A DNA stretch of 61,622 nucleotides from Shewanella sp. AS1. GTDB lineage: Bacteria; Pseudomonadota; Gammaproteobacteria; Enterobacterales; Shewanellaceae. The notes under the pieces were generated by a model. The model did no database searches, was not told where the DNA came from, and was given only the letters and a program-made list of their open reading frames with translations. The position numbers and the translations under genes are program-made. The stretch spans positions 1 to 61,622 of the forward strand of contig NZ_JAKCLJ010000015.1 of the NCBI RefSeq assembly GCF_021412565.1, read 5' to 3'. Below, in pieces: positions 1 through 7,671 of this stretch (position 1 is its first letter; each line of letters opens with the position of its first letter).

Positions 1-1235
1 GCATCTTCAGTGACGCCGCCAATCATGTCGACAGTGAGCACAGGGGTGTCGTTGGTGCCGGTAATGGTGATGGACACCGTCTTGGTGTCGGTGCCATTGG
101 TGTTGCCATCATCGACGGTGACATCAAAGCTCAAGGTGATGGTTTCCCCTTCGGCGAGGAACTGCACCGTGCTGTTCAGGATACTGTAATCCCAGCTGTC
201 GCTGTCGACACTGAAGCCATCGATGAGGCTATTTATCTCATCGGCAGTCAGTACCGAGCCAAGGTCTGTGTTGGCGCCGCCAGTCCAGCTGATATCACCA
301 TTGTAAACTTCAGTAACGTTGTGAGTGTCATTGACATCCACATCGGTAAAGCTGAGCACGCCGCTGTCGGTGAGGTTAGGGTCGGTAGCATCTTCAACTA
401 CGCCGCCGGTCATCTCGACGTTGAGTACCGGAGTATCGTTGGTGCCGGTAATGGTGATGGACACCGTCTTGGTGTCGGTGCCATTGGTGTTGCCATCATC
501 GACGGTGACATCGAAGCTCAGGGTGATGGTTTCCCCTTCGGCGAGGAACTGCACCGTACTGTTCAGGATACTGTAATCCCAGCTGTCGTTGTCGACACTG
601 AAGCCATCGATGAGGCTATTTATCTCATCGGCAGTCAGTACTGAGCCCAGGTCAGTGTTGGCGCCGCCGTTCCAGCTGATATCACCATTGTAAATTTCAG
701 TGACGCTATGGGTGTCATTAACATCCACATCGGTGAAGCTGAGCACGCCGCTGTCGGTGAGGTTAGGGTCGGTGGCATCTTCAGTGACGCCGCCAATCAT
801 GTCGACAGTGAGCACAGGGGTGTCGTTGGTGCCGGTAATGGTGATGGACACCGTCTTGGTGTCGGTGCCATTGGTGTTGCCATCATCGACGGTGACATCA
901 AAGCTTAAGGTGATGGTTTCCCCTTCGGCGAGGAACTGCACCGTGCTGTTCAGGATACTGTAATCCCAGCTGTCGCTGTCGACACTGAAGCCATCGATGA
1001 GGCTATTTATCTCATCGGCAGTCAGTACCGAGCCCAGGTCGGTGTTGGCGCCGCCGTTCCAGCTGATATCGCCGTTGTACTGCTCGGTGACAGTGTGGGT
1101 GTCATTAACATCCACATCGGTAAAGCTGAGCACGCCGCTGTCGGTGAGGTTAGGGTCGGTGGCATCTTCAACTACGCCGCCAATCATGTCTACTGTCAGA
1201 ACAGGAATATCGTTGGTGCCGGTAATGGTGATGGT
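1..1235 (-). repeat. 387-bp tandem direct repeats encoding VCBS domains
   Basis: Three full units and a partial one repeat with a period of exactly 387 bp (129 codons). For example, the segment at 327 recurs at 714 and 1101, and the segment at 51 recurs at 438, 825 and about 1211. Identity is very high at the DNA level, with only scattered substitutions between neighbouring units. The repeats lie inside the adhesin gene and keep its frame, so unequal recombination would change repeat number without breaking the protein. Confidence 0.9.
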
Positions 1236-3170
1236 AACCACTTGTGTGTCTGTGGCGCCAAATTCATCGGTGACAGTTACCAGGAACTCTTCGACCACTT
1301 GTTCGCCTTCAGCAAGGCTGTTGCTGGCTGCATTATCTAAGGTGTAAGTCCACTCGCCTGTGGCGGGATCGATCTCAAAACTGCCGTAGGTCGATGTATC
1401 GTCTGTCGTCCAGGTGAGTACGGCGCCGTCATCCACATCGGTTGCTGTGAGTGTGCCGGTCGCGGTTTGTGGGCCGCTCTGAGTGTCGCTATCTTCTTGA
1501 TATTCGGTCACAGCGCCTGTGGCATCGGCAATTGTAGAGGTAATGATGGGGCTATCGTTTGTGCCTTGAACCGTGATAATCACATTATGGGTAGCGGTGC
1601 CGCCAAATTCATCCGTGACTGTGACTAAGAAAGTTTCTGTTAAAGACTGGCCTTCGGCTAAGCTGTCGGCAAGATCATTGTCCAAATCATAGATCCAGGC
1701 GCCAGTAGTGGCATCTATGTTGAAACTGCCGTAGGTGCCAGCAGCATTACCGCTCCAGGTCAGCACTGCGTCGTTATCCACATCGGTTGCATCTAGCATT
1801 CCACCAACCTGTGGTATTCCGGGAACAAGAGTACCGTCGTCTAAATTACCTGCTTCAACGACTGTACCTGCATCATAACCATCCGTGGGCGTTCCCCCTG
1901 GTGGCACTGTGATAACTGGCACATCATTAGTACCAGTAATGGTGATGGTTAATGGGACTAAAACAGAGTCGCCATCACTGTCTGTGAGCAGGTAGTTAAA
2001 GGTTTCGGTAACTTGCTCCCCTTGGCCGAGCGCTTGTACATTGGGTGCTGTGTCATCTAGGTTATAACTGTAACTTCCGTTATTAAGTAGGGTTAAGGTA
2101 CCAAATTCGCCTTCGAGGACTGCAGAGCCATTGATTGTGACGCTGGCCCCTTGGCTGTTGGTGACAGCTGTGACAGTTGCCAAATCAGCACCTTGAGTAT
2201 CATTATCCAACAGGTTGCCAGTGACACTAATGGCATCATCTTCATTTACGCTGTTATTGTCTGCAAAACCAAGTGGTTGATCGTCAATGATATTAACTGT
2301 AATTGTGCCTGCAGCAGCGTTGCCAGAGCCGTCTATGAGTTCGATATTAAATACCAGTTGCTGCTGATCATCGCTACTGTGATCGACACTTGAGCTTAAC
2401 GCGTAGTCATACACAAATTGCCCTGTCGCGCTGTCAAAACTGGTGATTGTCAGTACACCATTAGGAGTATTGAACACTATGGGGCCTGCAAACTCGCCAT
2501 TACTTATTATGGTTACGCCATTGATTGTCAGGCTGGCAATACCGGCTTCTGCATTAGTTTGAATATTGGCTGCAAGTTGAGTCAGTAGTGCTGAAGGATC
2601 ACTACCCAATGGCAGGTTCGCTTCGAAAATTGAAAATTCTGCAGATGAGATAGTGGGGGCGCCCAGAGAGAGATCTGTGAGCAGTTCTGCATCGGGCGCA
2701 GTGATCACAGGTTGATCGACACCATCTGTACTCCAGCCTGTGCTGGCGAGGGTTTCATTTCCGGTTCTACTCACAGTAATAAACCCAGAATTCCCTTCAT
2801 TTCCGGGCGCATTACCAGCGGCAGTTTCGGGTAAATTCAGAGTCGGATCATCACCGGCGAGAATTTGCGCTTGTAGCTCTGCAATCTCGGCATCGACCTC
2901 TTCTTCGGGAGTGCGATAGATAGGTGCCTGAGGGCTGGCATTTTCGGCATACTGTTCGTCGGGAAAATCAGCAAGGCTTTCCTGGGTCGTGATTGTGCCG
3001 TCAGCATACTCTAAATTGAATTGTGCCTTAGGAGTAAATATGAGTTGTTCACCCGAGCGGATGATATCGCCAATTTTTACTTCTCTAACGTGTCCTTGTT
3101 CGTCCCTAACTTTAAGTTGGCCAACAAGATTAATAACAACTGCGTCTTGCGTCGTGATTGATGCGCCCAT
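1..3170 (-). CDS. bpfA: Giant biofilm adhesin, BpfA/LapA type, N-terminal part (runs off left edge)
   Basis: This is the N-terminal ~1056 residues of a very large surface adhesin read on the minus strand; the C-terminus lies outside the window. The start is ATG at 3168-3170. Residues 1-115 resemble the retention module of LapA-type adhesins, which holds the protein in the outer membrane. Residues 116-119 read TAAG, the motif cut by the periplasmic protease LapG/BpfG when c-di-GMP falls. After a low-complexity linker come cadherin/VCBS-like domains. From about 1235 down to position 1 they become tandem 129-residue VCBS repeats with the hallmark TITGTND. The neighbour hemY matches what I recall of the bpfA locus in S. 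oneidensis. Frame was checked at both ends and over parts of the middle. A hairpin (3205-3234) lies in the 5' leader. The family is certain; the name rests on context. Confidence 0.85.
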   Translation of the reverse strand, partial: MGASITTQDAVVINLVGQLKVRDEQGHVREVKIGDIIRSGEQLIFTPKAQFNLEYADGTITTQESLADFPDEQYAENASPQAPIYRTPEEEVDAEIAELQAQILAGDDPTLNLPETAAGNAPGNEGNSGFITVSRTGNETLASTGWSTDGVDQPVITAPDAELLTDLSLGAPTISSAEFSIFEANLPLGSDPSALLTQLAANIQTNAEAGIASLTINGVTIISNGEFAGPIVFNTPNGVLTITSFDSATGQFVYDYALSSSVDHSSDDQQQLVFNIELIDGSGNAAAGTITVNIIDDQPLGFADNNSVNEDDAISVTGNLLDNDTQGADLATVTAVTNSQGASVTINGSAVLEGEFGTLTLLNNGSYSYNLDDTAPNVQALGQGEQVTETFNYLLTDSDGDSVLVPLTITITGTNDVPVITVPPGGTPTDGYDAGTVVEAGNLDDGTLVPGIPQVGGMLDATDVDNDAVLTWSGNAAGTYGSFNIDATTGAWIYDLDNDLADSLAEGQSLTETFLVTVTDEFGGTATHNVIITVQGTNDSPIITSTIADATGAVTEYQEDSDTQSGPQTATGTLTATDVDDGAVLTWTTDDTSTYGSFEIDPATGEWTYTLDNAASNSLAEGEQVVEEFLVTVTDEFGATDTQVVTITITGTNDIPVLTVDMIGGVVEDATDPNLTDSGVLSFTDVDVNDTHTVTEQYNGDISWNGGANTDLGSVLTADEINSLIDGFSVDSDSWDYSILNSTVQFLAEGETITLSFDVTVDDGNTNGTDTKTVSITITGTNDTPVLTVDMIGGVTEDATDPNLTDSGVLSFTDVDVNDTHSVTEIYNGDISWNGGANTDLGSVLTADEINSLIDGFSVDNDSWDYSILNSTVQFLAEGETITLSFDVTVDDGNTNGTDTKTVSITITGTNDTPVLNVEMTGGVVEDATDPNLTDSGVLSFTDVDVNDTHNVTEVYNGDISWTGGANTDLGSVLTADEINSLIDGFSVDSDSWDYSILNSTVQFLAEGETITLSFDVTVDDGNTNGTDTKTVSITITGTNDTPVLTVDMIGGVTED

Positions 3171-3410
3171 AATCTTTATCTCATTTGAAACCGATACAAA
3201 AAAGCTAGGGTGGAGTTAAAGAGAATGACCCTAGTTTATCGTTTGCTTAATTTATCCGTTTAATTGTGGCTGGCTTTAAATCTGTGTCAAATGGGCTGAA
3301 ATCATTAAAAAAATAGTCCGTAGAAAGGGATTTTTTTCAGCAATTCGCTAATGGTTTGTTTTAATAAGATTTATATTAAATTAGTGTTAAAAAATCTGTT
3401 TTAGAGAATA
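3171..3410 (-). promoter_or_regulatory. Leader and promoter region of the adhesin gene
   Basis: This AT-rich gap separates the adhesin start from the hemY terminator and should contain the adhesin promoter. An inverted repeat, CTAGGGT (3205-3211) and ACCCTAG (3228-3234), would form a 7-bp stem in the 5' untranslated RNA about 35 nt before the start codon. I see no clear ribosome binding site or named riboswitch. Confidence 0.4.
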
Positions 3411-3436
3411 AAAAACCACGAACAAACGTGGTTTTT
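3411..3436 (-). terminator. Terminator of the hem operon
   Basis: AAAAACCACG, a 6-nt loop, then CGTGGTTTTT forms a stem with a T tract in the minus direction, 26 bp after the hemY stop. The A/T symmetry would let it work in both directions. Confidence 0.8.
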
Positions 3437-3461
3437 ATTCTAAAAAAGTATAAGGAAACCG

Positions 3462-4628
3462 TCAAAAAGTTGCCGCTTTGCGATAGCTTTGCAGGGCGCT
3501 ATTCTGCTCGCCAAGGTGTTCCTGTGCTTCTGCAAGGGCAATCCAATCTTGTTTAGTCGGTGCAGTTTCGCAGACTCTTTGCCACCATTTTTTTGACTCT
3601 CTGTATTCCTTACTCTGATCATAGAGGCGGGCAATACAGGCTTGGTAGTCCCTATTATCACCATGGTGTTTATCCAGATCGAACAGCTGTTTTCTGGCTT
3701 CAACATCACTTGGAGATAAAACCTGTGGAAGAGCGTCAAAAATAGCAGTTTGTACATCCTGTTTTAGGGCTTTTAGCAGGAGTTTTTTGGCTTCTGCGCC
3801 ACGTTCAAATTTCGCTAATCCGAGTGCGTATTGCGCTATAAACTCCGCCTGCTTTCTTTCGCCGCGGCTTAGCCAGTGCCAGGCTTTTTCCAGTTCCTGT
3901 TCATTCTGAGCAGCGGCTGTTGCAAGCAGGGCGCGGCTAGCGGTGAGGTTAAGTTGATTAAATTCCTCTTGTGTCAATAAGTTACGCTTTTTTAAGATAG
4001 GCAGGAGTAGCTTTAACGCATGCCAGTCTTGCTGCAGTTGATAGAGTTCCCGAGCCAGTCGCAACAGGGGAGCCTTACTCTTACTGTCGGGGTTTAGTTT
4101 CTCTAAGATCTCTCTTGCCTGTTGTAATTCCCCCTGCTGCATCAGATAGCGCAGCCGGGTTGTTTGTACCGCTTTGTAGGCTAAAGGGTCTTTTTCCGCT
4201 TCGAGCAGATAGTGATCCCTGGCATCGAGATTGTTTTGATGTTGGGCAGCCCTGGCTGCAGCCAATAAATTCAGCACAGGGATCTCGCCTTTATCGGCGC
4301 CTCTGGCCATGGCTTGCTCTGCCTCTGTCCAGTTCTCTTCTGCTAGTGCCAGTGCACCTTGAAGCGTATGCTTACGGGCTTTTTTCTTACGCCATTTTTC
4401 TGGTAACAGGCGGCTGCTTAGGATGACATTGAGCAGCCAGACCACCACCCACTCGATACATACCAATACGGCATAGAAAAAGATGGCGGCAAAGAGGGCG
4501 AAGATGAGGCTGGTCTCGAGTTCATACTCCCCTATGGCGAGATAGAGATACCCATTAAAACCGGATAAATAGGGGCTGATGATAAGGCCAATCAGCACAA
4601 TAATCAGATAAACCAGCACCTTAATCAT
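3462..4628 (-). CDS. hemY: HemY, inner-membrane TPR protein of the heme operon
   Basis: This 388-residue protein matches the usual HemY length (about 400). Two hydrophobic segments at roughly residues 3-22 and 38-68 anchor it in the inner membrane. The rest is helical, with TPR-like repeats rich in Ala, Leu and Glu. HemY is encoded last in the gammaproteobacterial hemCDXY operon and is thought to support heme biosynthesis; its exact biochemical role is not settled. It is not the protoporphyrinogen oxidase that shares the name in Bacillus. The start overlaps the hemX stop in an ATGA motif, which indicates translational coupling. Confidence 0.92.
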   Translation of the reverse strand: MIKVLVYLIIVLIGLIISPYLSGFNGYLYLAIGEYELETSLIFALFAAIFFYAVLVCIEWVVVWLLNVILSSRLLPEKWRKKKARKHTLQGALALAEENWTEAEQAMARGADKGEIPVLNLLAAARAAQHQNNLDARDHYLLEAEKDPLAYKAVQTTRLRYLMQQGELQQAREILEKLNPDSKSKAPLLRLARELYQLQQDWHALKLLLPILKKRNLLTQEEFNQLNLTASRALLATAAAQNEQELEKAWHWLSRGERKQAEFIAQYALGLAKFERGAEAKKLLLKALKQDVQTAIFDALPQVLSPSDVEARKQLFDLDKHHGDNRDYQACIARLYDQSKEYRESKKWWQRVCETAPTKQDWIALAEAQEHLGEQNSALQSYRKAATF

Positions 4629-5746
4629 AGTGGCTTCTCCTGGGAGCCGACTAAGCTGCCATGATTGACCAACTGCTGTAGTAAAGGCGTAGCGGCAAAC
4701 TGATTTATCGCTGGCACCTGTAGCTCTAGAGTGGCCAGTGCATCCAGTTCGGTAATTGTCTGTTTGGTTTTATTGTCTTTTAAATTGAAATACTGATAAA
4801 TCCACTTTCTCGCCATACGCACTGAGTTGCGGTAATTAACTTGATCTTGGCGAAACAGGGCTAACTGTGCTTGCAGAAGTTTATTACGAATGTTTTCCAC
4901 CAGATACCATTGTTGATCCGGTGCCAGCAGCGGGGCGTTATCAGTAGTGCGTTTACGGATCACCACAAATTCATTGAGCAGGGCTTTCCAGGATTTGGTC
5001 AGGTTGCTTTGCCAGTCTTGGAGCGAATCTGACATCGCCAGAGAGTCATCTGGCGTGATCTCTGGCTCGGCCCGATTGAGCTTAAGCTTGGCGAGGTTGT
5101 CTATCATGCTGTCCAGTGTTAACACTGTGCCGGCTACGTCCGTGGTTTTTATGCTAGCCACCTGAGCCATATCATCGGCTAAGGCTTTTCGAAGTGGCGT
5201 TAAGGCGGGATCTTTGATGGCCAGAATCCGTGCATCGGCGGTTTTTAGCAGTGCCAGTGCCGTTTGGGGATCGTTTTCCAGCCACAATTTATTACCCGCC
5301 ATCCTGACCAGATACTGGGCTTCTTCGGCCATCCATTGTGAAGGGTTCTGCTCGGCGAGTTTAGTAACCTGCTCATGGAGCTGACTCTGTGTGTTTGTCA
5401 GGCTCTCCAGTTTATTGCTGACATCGCGCTCGGCGTTGCGTTGCTGCATCTCCAGATGAGTGAGGCGTGAAATGGGATCGTCCAAGCGTTGCTGCAGCTG
5501 TTTAGCCAGCTGGTTGGCTTGCTCTCTCTGGGCCGTGAGCTCTTGATAAAGATAAAACCCACCTGTCGAGGTGGCGAACAAGAGCAACAGGATAAAGATC
5601 AGATTAAACAAAAAGCCCCAGGAGACGCCTGAATTTGTATTTTTTTCATGCCGTTTGCTTGCCGATGGCGCTTCAAAGGTCGCATCTATGGCCGGATTAC
5701 TTTCTGATGTGGTGACGGCTTTGCTCTGTTGCATATCATTGTCCAT
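4625..5746 (-). CDS. hemX: HemX, membrane-anchored heme-operon protein
   Basis: The 373-residue product is of HemX type, often annotated as a uroporphyrinogen-III C-methyltransferase-like protein although it lacks the methyltransferase fold of CysG/CobA. A polar N-terminus is followed by one membrane helix at about residues 44-68 and a Gln/Glu-rich coiled coil to about residue 130, then a helical periplasmic domain. The first ATG is preceded by AAGGA at an 8-nt spacing, which supports the start. It sits between hemD (50 nt upstream) and hemY (4-nt overlap). The family is clear; the molecular function is not established. Confidence 0.9.
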   Translation of the reverse strand: MDNDMQQSKAVTTSESNPAIDATFEAPSASKRHEKNTNSGVSWGFLFNLIFILLLLFATSTGGFYLYQELTAQREQANQLAKQLQQRLDDPISRLTHLEMQQRNAERDVSNKLESLTNTQSQLHEQVTKLAEQNPSQWMAEEAQYLVRMAGNKLWLENDPQTALALLKTADARILAIKDPALTPLRKALADDMAQVASIKTTDVAGTVLTLDSMIDNLAKLKLNRAEPEITPDDSLAMSDSLQDWQSNLTKSWKALLNEFVVIRKRTTDNAPLLAPDQQWYLVENIRNKLLQAQLALFRQDQVNYRNSVRMARKWIYQYFNLKDNKTKQTITELDALATLELQVPAINQFAATPLLQQLVNHGSLVGSQEKPL

Positions 5747-5796
5747 TCAATAGATCCTTGAAGATGGGGGACCAGAGCTATGCAGGAGAGTCAGCC

Positions 5797-6528
5797 TTAT
5801 TCAGCTAATCCTAACGCCGTTAGTACGGCATGATTATTAGCGGCTTGCGCATTGGTGATCTGTGTAAATCCTGCTTCTAGTGCTTGGTCATAAACTCGCT
5901 GGCTAGGCACTATGATATGACATGCGTGCAACCAAGAAAACAGTTCTTTAGGAACAAGTGTAATGAGATTCGCGAGCACCTCACCACTGGTGATCACAAT
6001 AGTATCAATCCCTTGTCCTTGCCAATCCCATGGGATTGTGGCGTCTATTGCCGGGCAAGCGCGTCGATAGACCTGCCAATAGCTGACTTTAGCGCCTCGA
6101 TGACTGAGCTCTTGGGCCAGGGTTTCGCGGCCGCCTACGCCTCTCACTATGGTGATCTGCTTGCCATCGAGTCGCTGAAGATCGGCTAAGGTCAGCAGGC
6201 CTTCGGTTTGCTGGCAATCTGCGGGTGCCTCCTGGGCGGTAATGCCCAACGCTTTGAGGGCTTGACAGGTGGCACCACCCACGGCGAAATAGAGGACGGA
6301 TTTTGGCAGCTGGTTATTGAGTGCCCTGGCCGCATACTCAACGGCATTGGTACTGATAAAGATAATGATATCAGCACAGTACAGTGCCTTTAAGGCATTT
6401 GACTGCATGATTTCGTCACTGGCGACGACTTCGAGTAAAGGCGTCACGACAAAGGGGATATGGCGTTGATTCAACGTCTCTATCATTGACTGATTGCGCC
6501 CGTCTGGGCGCGTCAGTAAGACTTTCAT
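5797..6528 (-). CDS. hemD: Uroporphyrinogen-III synthase
   Basis: HemD closes the linear hydroxymethylbilane made by HemC into uroporphyrinogen III, inverting ring D. At 243 residues it matches the E. coli enzyme (246). The start LLTRPDGRN, the internal ISTNAVEYA, the later VGGAT segment and the TIVITSGEVL stretch fit the HEM4 family, which diverges strongly in sequence but keeps its two-domain fold. The start codon lies one base after the hemC stop (TAAGATG), so the two genes are almost certainly co-translated. Confidence 0.93.
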   Translation of the reverse strand: MKVLLTRPDGRNQSMIETLNQRHIPFVVTPLLEVVASDEIMQSNALKALYCADIIIFISTNAVEYAARALNNQLPKSVLYFAVGGATCQALKALGITAQEAPADCQQTEGLLTLADLQRLDGKQITIVRGVGGRETLAQELSHRGAKVSYWQVYRRACPAIDATIPWDWQGQGIDTIVITSGEVLANLITLVPKELFSWLHACHIIVPSQRVYDQALEAGFTQITNAQAANNHAVLTALGLAE

Positions 6529-6529
6529 C

Positions 6530-7459
6530 TTATTTGGCGTATACCGCGTCTAAGATGGCTTTGGCACCTTTAGCCAGCAGCTCTTCGGCTAAGGCGATAC
6601 CTAAAGCTTCGGCATCGGTTTTCGAACCTGTGGTGGTGCCTTCGATGATTTGGCTACCGTCAGGGTTACCCACTAAACCACGTAGTGTCAGGGTGTCACC
6701 TTCGATCTCGGCGTAGGCACCGATAGGTACCTGACAGCCACCCTCTAGGCGAGTGTTCATGGCGCGTTCTGCGATCACTCTATAGCGGGTTTCTGTGTGC
6801 TCAAGCGGTGCCAGAAGTGCTTTAACACGTTCATCATCGGTACGACACTCGATACCAACAGCGCCTTGGCCGTTTGCTGGCAGCGAGTCTTCGGCAGAGA
6901 TAAAGCTGGCGATGCGGTCTTGAAGTTTCAAACGCTTAAGGCCCGCAGCAGCCAGAATGATGGCATCGTAATCACCGGCATCTAACTTACCTAAACGGGT
7001 GCCAACGTTGCCGCGAAGATCGCGGATCTGCAGGTCAGGACGTGCGGCGCGGATCTGGCACTGACGACGCAGGCTTGAGGTGCCAACGATGGCGCCCTGA
7101 GGCAGCTCATCTATGGTTTTGTATGTGTTAGAGACAAAAGCGTCACGGGGATCTTCACGTTCGCAGATCACTTGCAGGCCTAAACCTTCAGGGAAATCGA
7201 CAGGCACATCCTTCATTGAATGCACTGCGATATCGGCCTTGTTTTCGAGCATGGCGACTTCAAGCTCTTTTACGAATAACCCTTTACCACCAACTTTTGC
7301 CAAAGGAGTGTCTAAAATGACATCGCCTTTTGTGCTCATAGGAAGTAGTTCAACGACTAATCCTGGATGGGCATTTTCCAGTTCGGCTTTAACAAATTCA
7401 GCTTGCCACATTGCAAGTGGACTTTTACGCGTAGCGATACGAATGACGTTTTGAGACAT
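6530..7459 (-). CDS. hemC: Porphobilinogen deaminase (hydroxymethylbilane synthase)
   Basis: HemC joins four porphobilinogen molecules into hydroxymethylbilane using a covalent dipyrromethane cofactor. I place the start at the ATG at 7457-7459 (309 residues). From there the cofactor cysteine in [10 protein letters not shown] falls at residue 242 and the catalytic Asp of HSMKDVP at residue 84, the same numbers as in E. coli HemC. An in-frame ATG 24 nt upstream is possible but less likely. It is the first gene of hemCDXY and is transcribed divergently from cyaA, as in enterobacteria. Confidence 0.96.
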   Translation of the reverse strand: MSQNVIRIATRKSPLAMWQAEFVKAELENAHPGLVVELLPMSTKGDVILDTPLAKVGGKGLFVKELEVAMLENKADIAVHSMKDVPVDFPEGLGLQVICEREDPRDAFVSNTYKTIDELPQGAIVGTSSLRRQCQIRAARPDLQIRDLRGNVGTRLGKLDAGDYDAIILAAAGLKRLKLQDRIASFISAEDSLPANGQGAVGIECRTDDERVKALLAPLEHTETRYRVIAERAMNTRLEGGCQVPIGAYAEIEGDTLTLRGLVGNPDGSQIIEGTTTGSKTDAEALGIALAEELLAKGAKAILDAVYAK

Positions 7460-7580
7460 GCTCGATATTCCATCAGAGGCCATAATTGCGCTAATGCTAA
7501 CATTGGTTGCAACTAGATGTAAGAAATGGCTGTTGATTCTTTGAAGTGTACCCGTTTATCTGATTTTGAAGATAATAAAA

Positions 7581-7602
7581 AAGTGTGATCTACATCTCAT
7601 AA
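7581..7602 (+). promoter_or_regulatory. CRP-like site in the cyaA promoter
   Basis: AAGTGTGATCTACATCTCAT followed by AA matches the 22-bp CRP consensus at 17 positions by my alignment, with TGTGA and TCTCA half-sites 6 bp apart. It lies just upstream of a perfect TATAAT (7614-7619). Its centre would be near -35, so bound CRP-cAMP should block the promoter and close a feedback loop on cAMP synthesis, as is known for E. coli cyaA. It also sits in the divergent hemC upstream region. Confidence 0.7.
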
Positions 7603-7613
7603 GCTTGCTGTTT

Positions 7614-7619
7614 TATAAT
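7614..7619 (+). promoter_or_regulatory. -10 element of cyaA
   Basis: TATAAT lies 52 bp before the preferred TTG start. No convincing -35 is visible at 17 bp upstream, where the CRP-like site lies. Confidence 0.55.
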
Positions 7620-7671
7620 TAACTGTTAGCATGGTTATTAATAAAGTTCATTGTCACTGGGCATTATAACA

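Noticed and set aside
321..1347. Plus-strand frames at the left end
   Set aside because: They are antisense shadows of the minus-strand VCBS adhesin, whose frame is continuous and has clear domain motifs.
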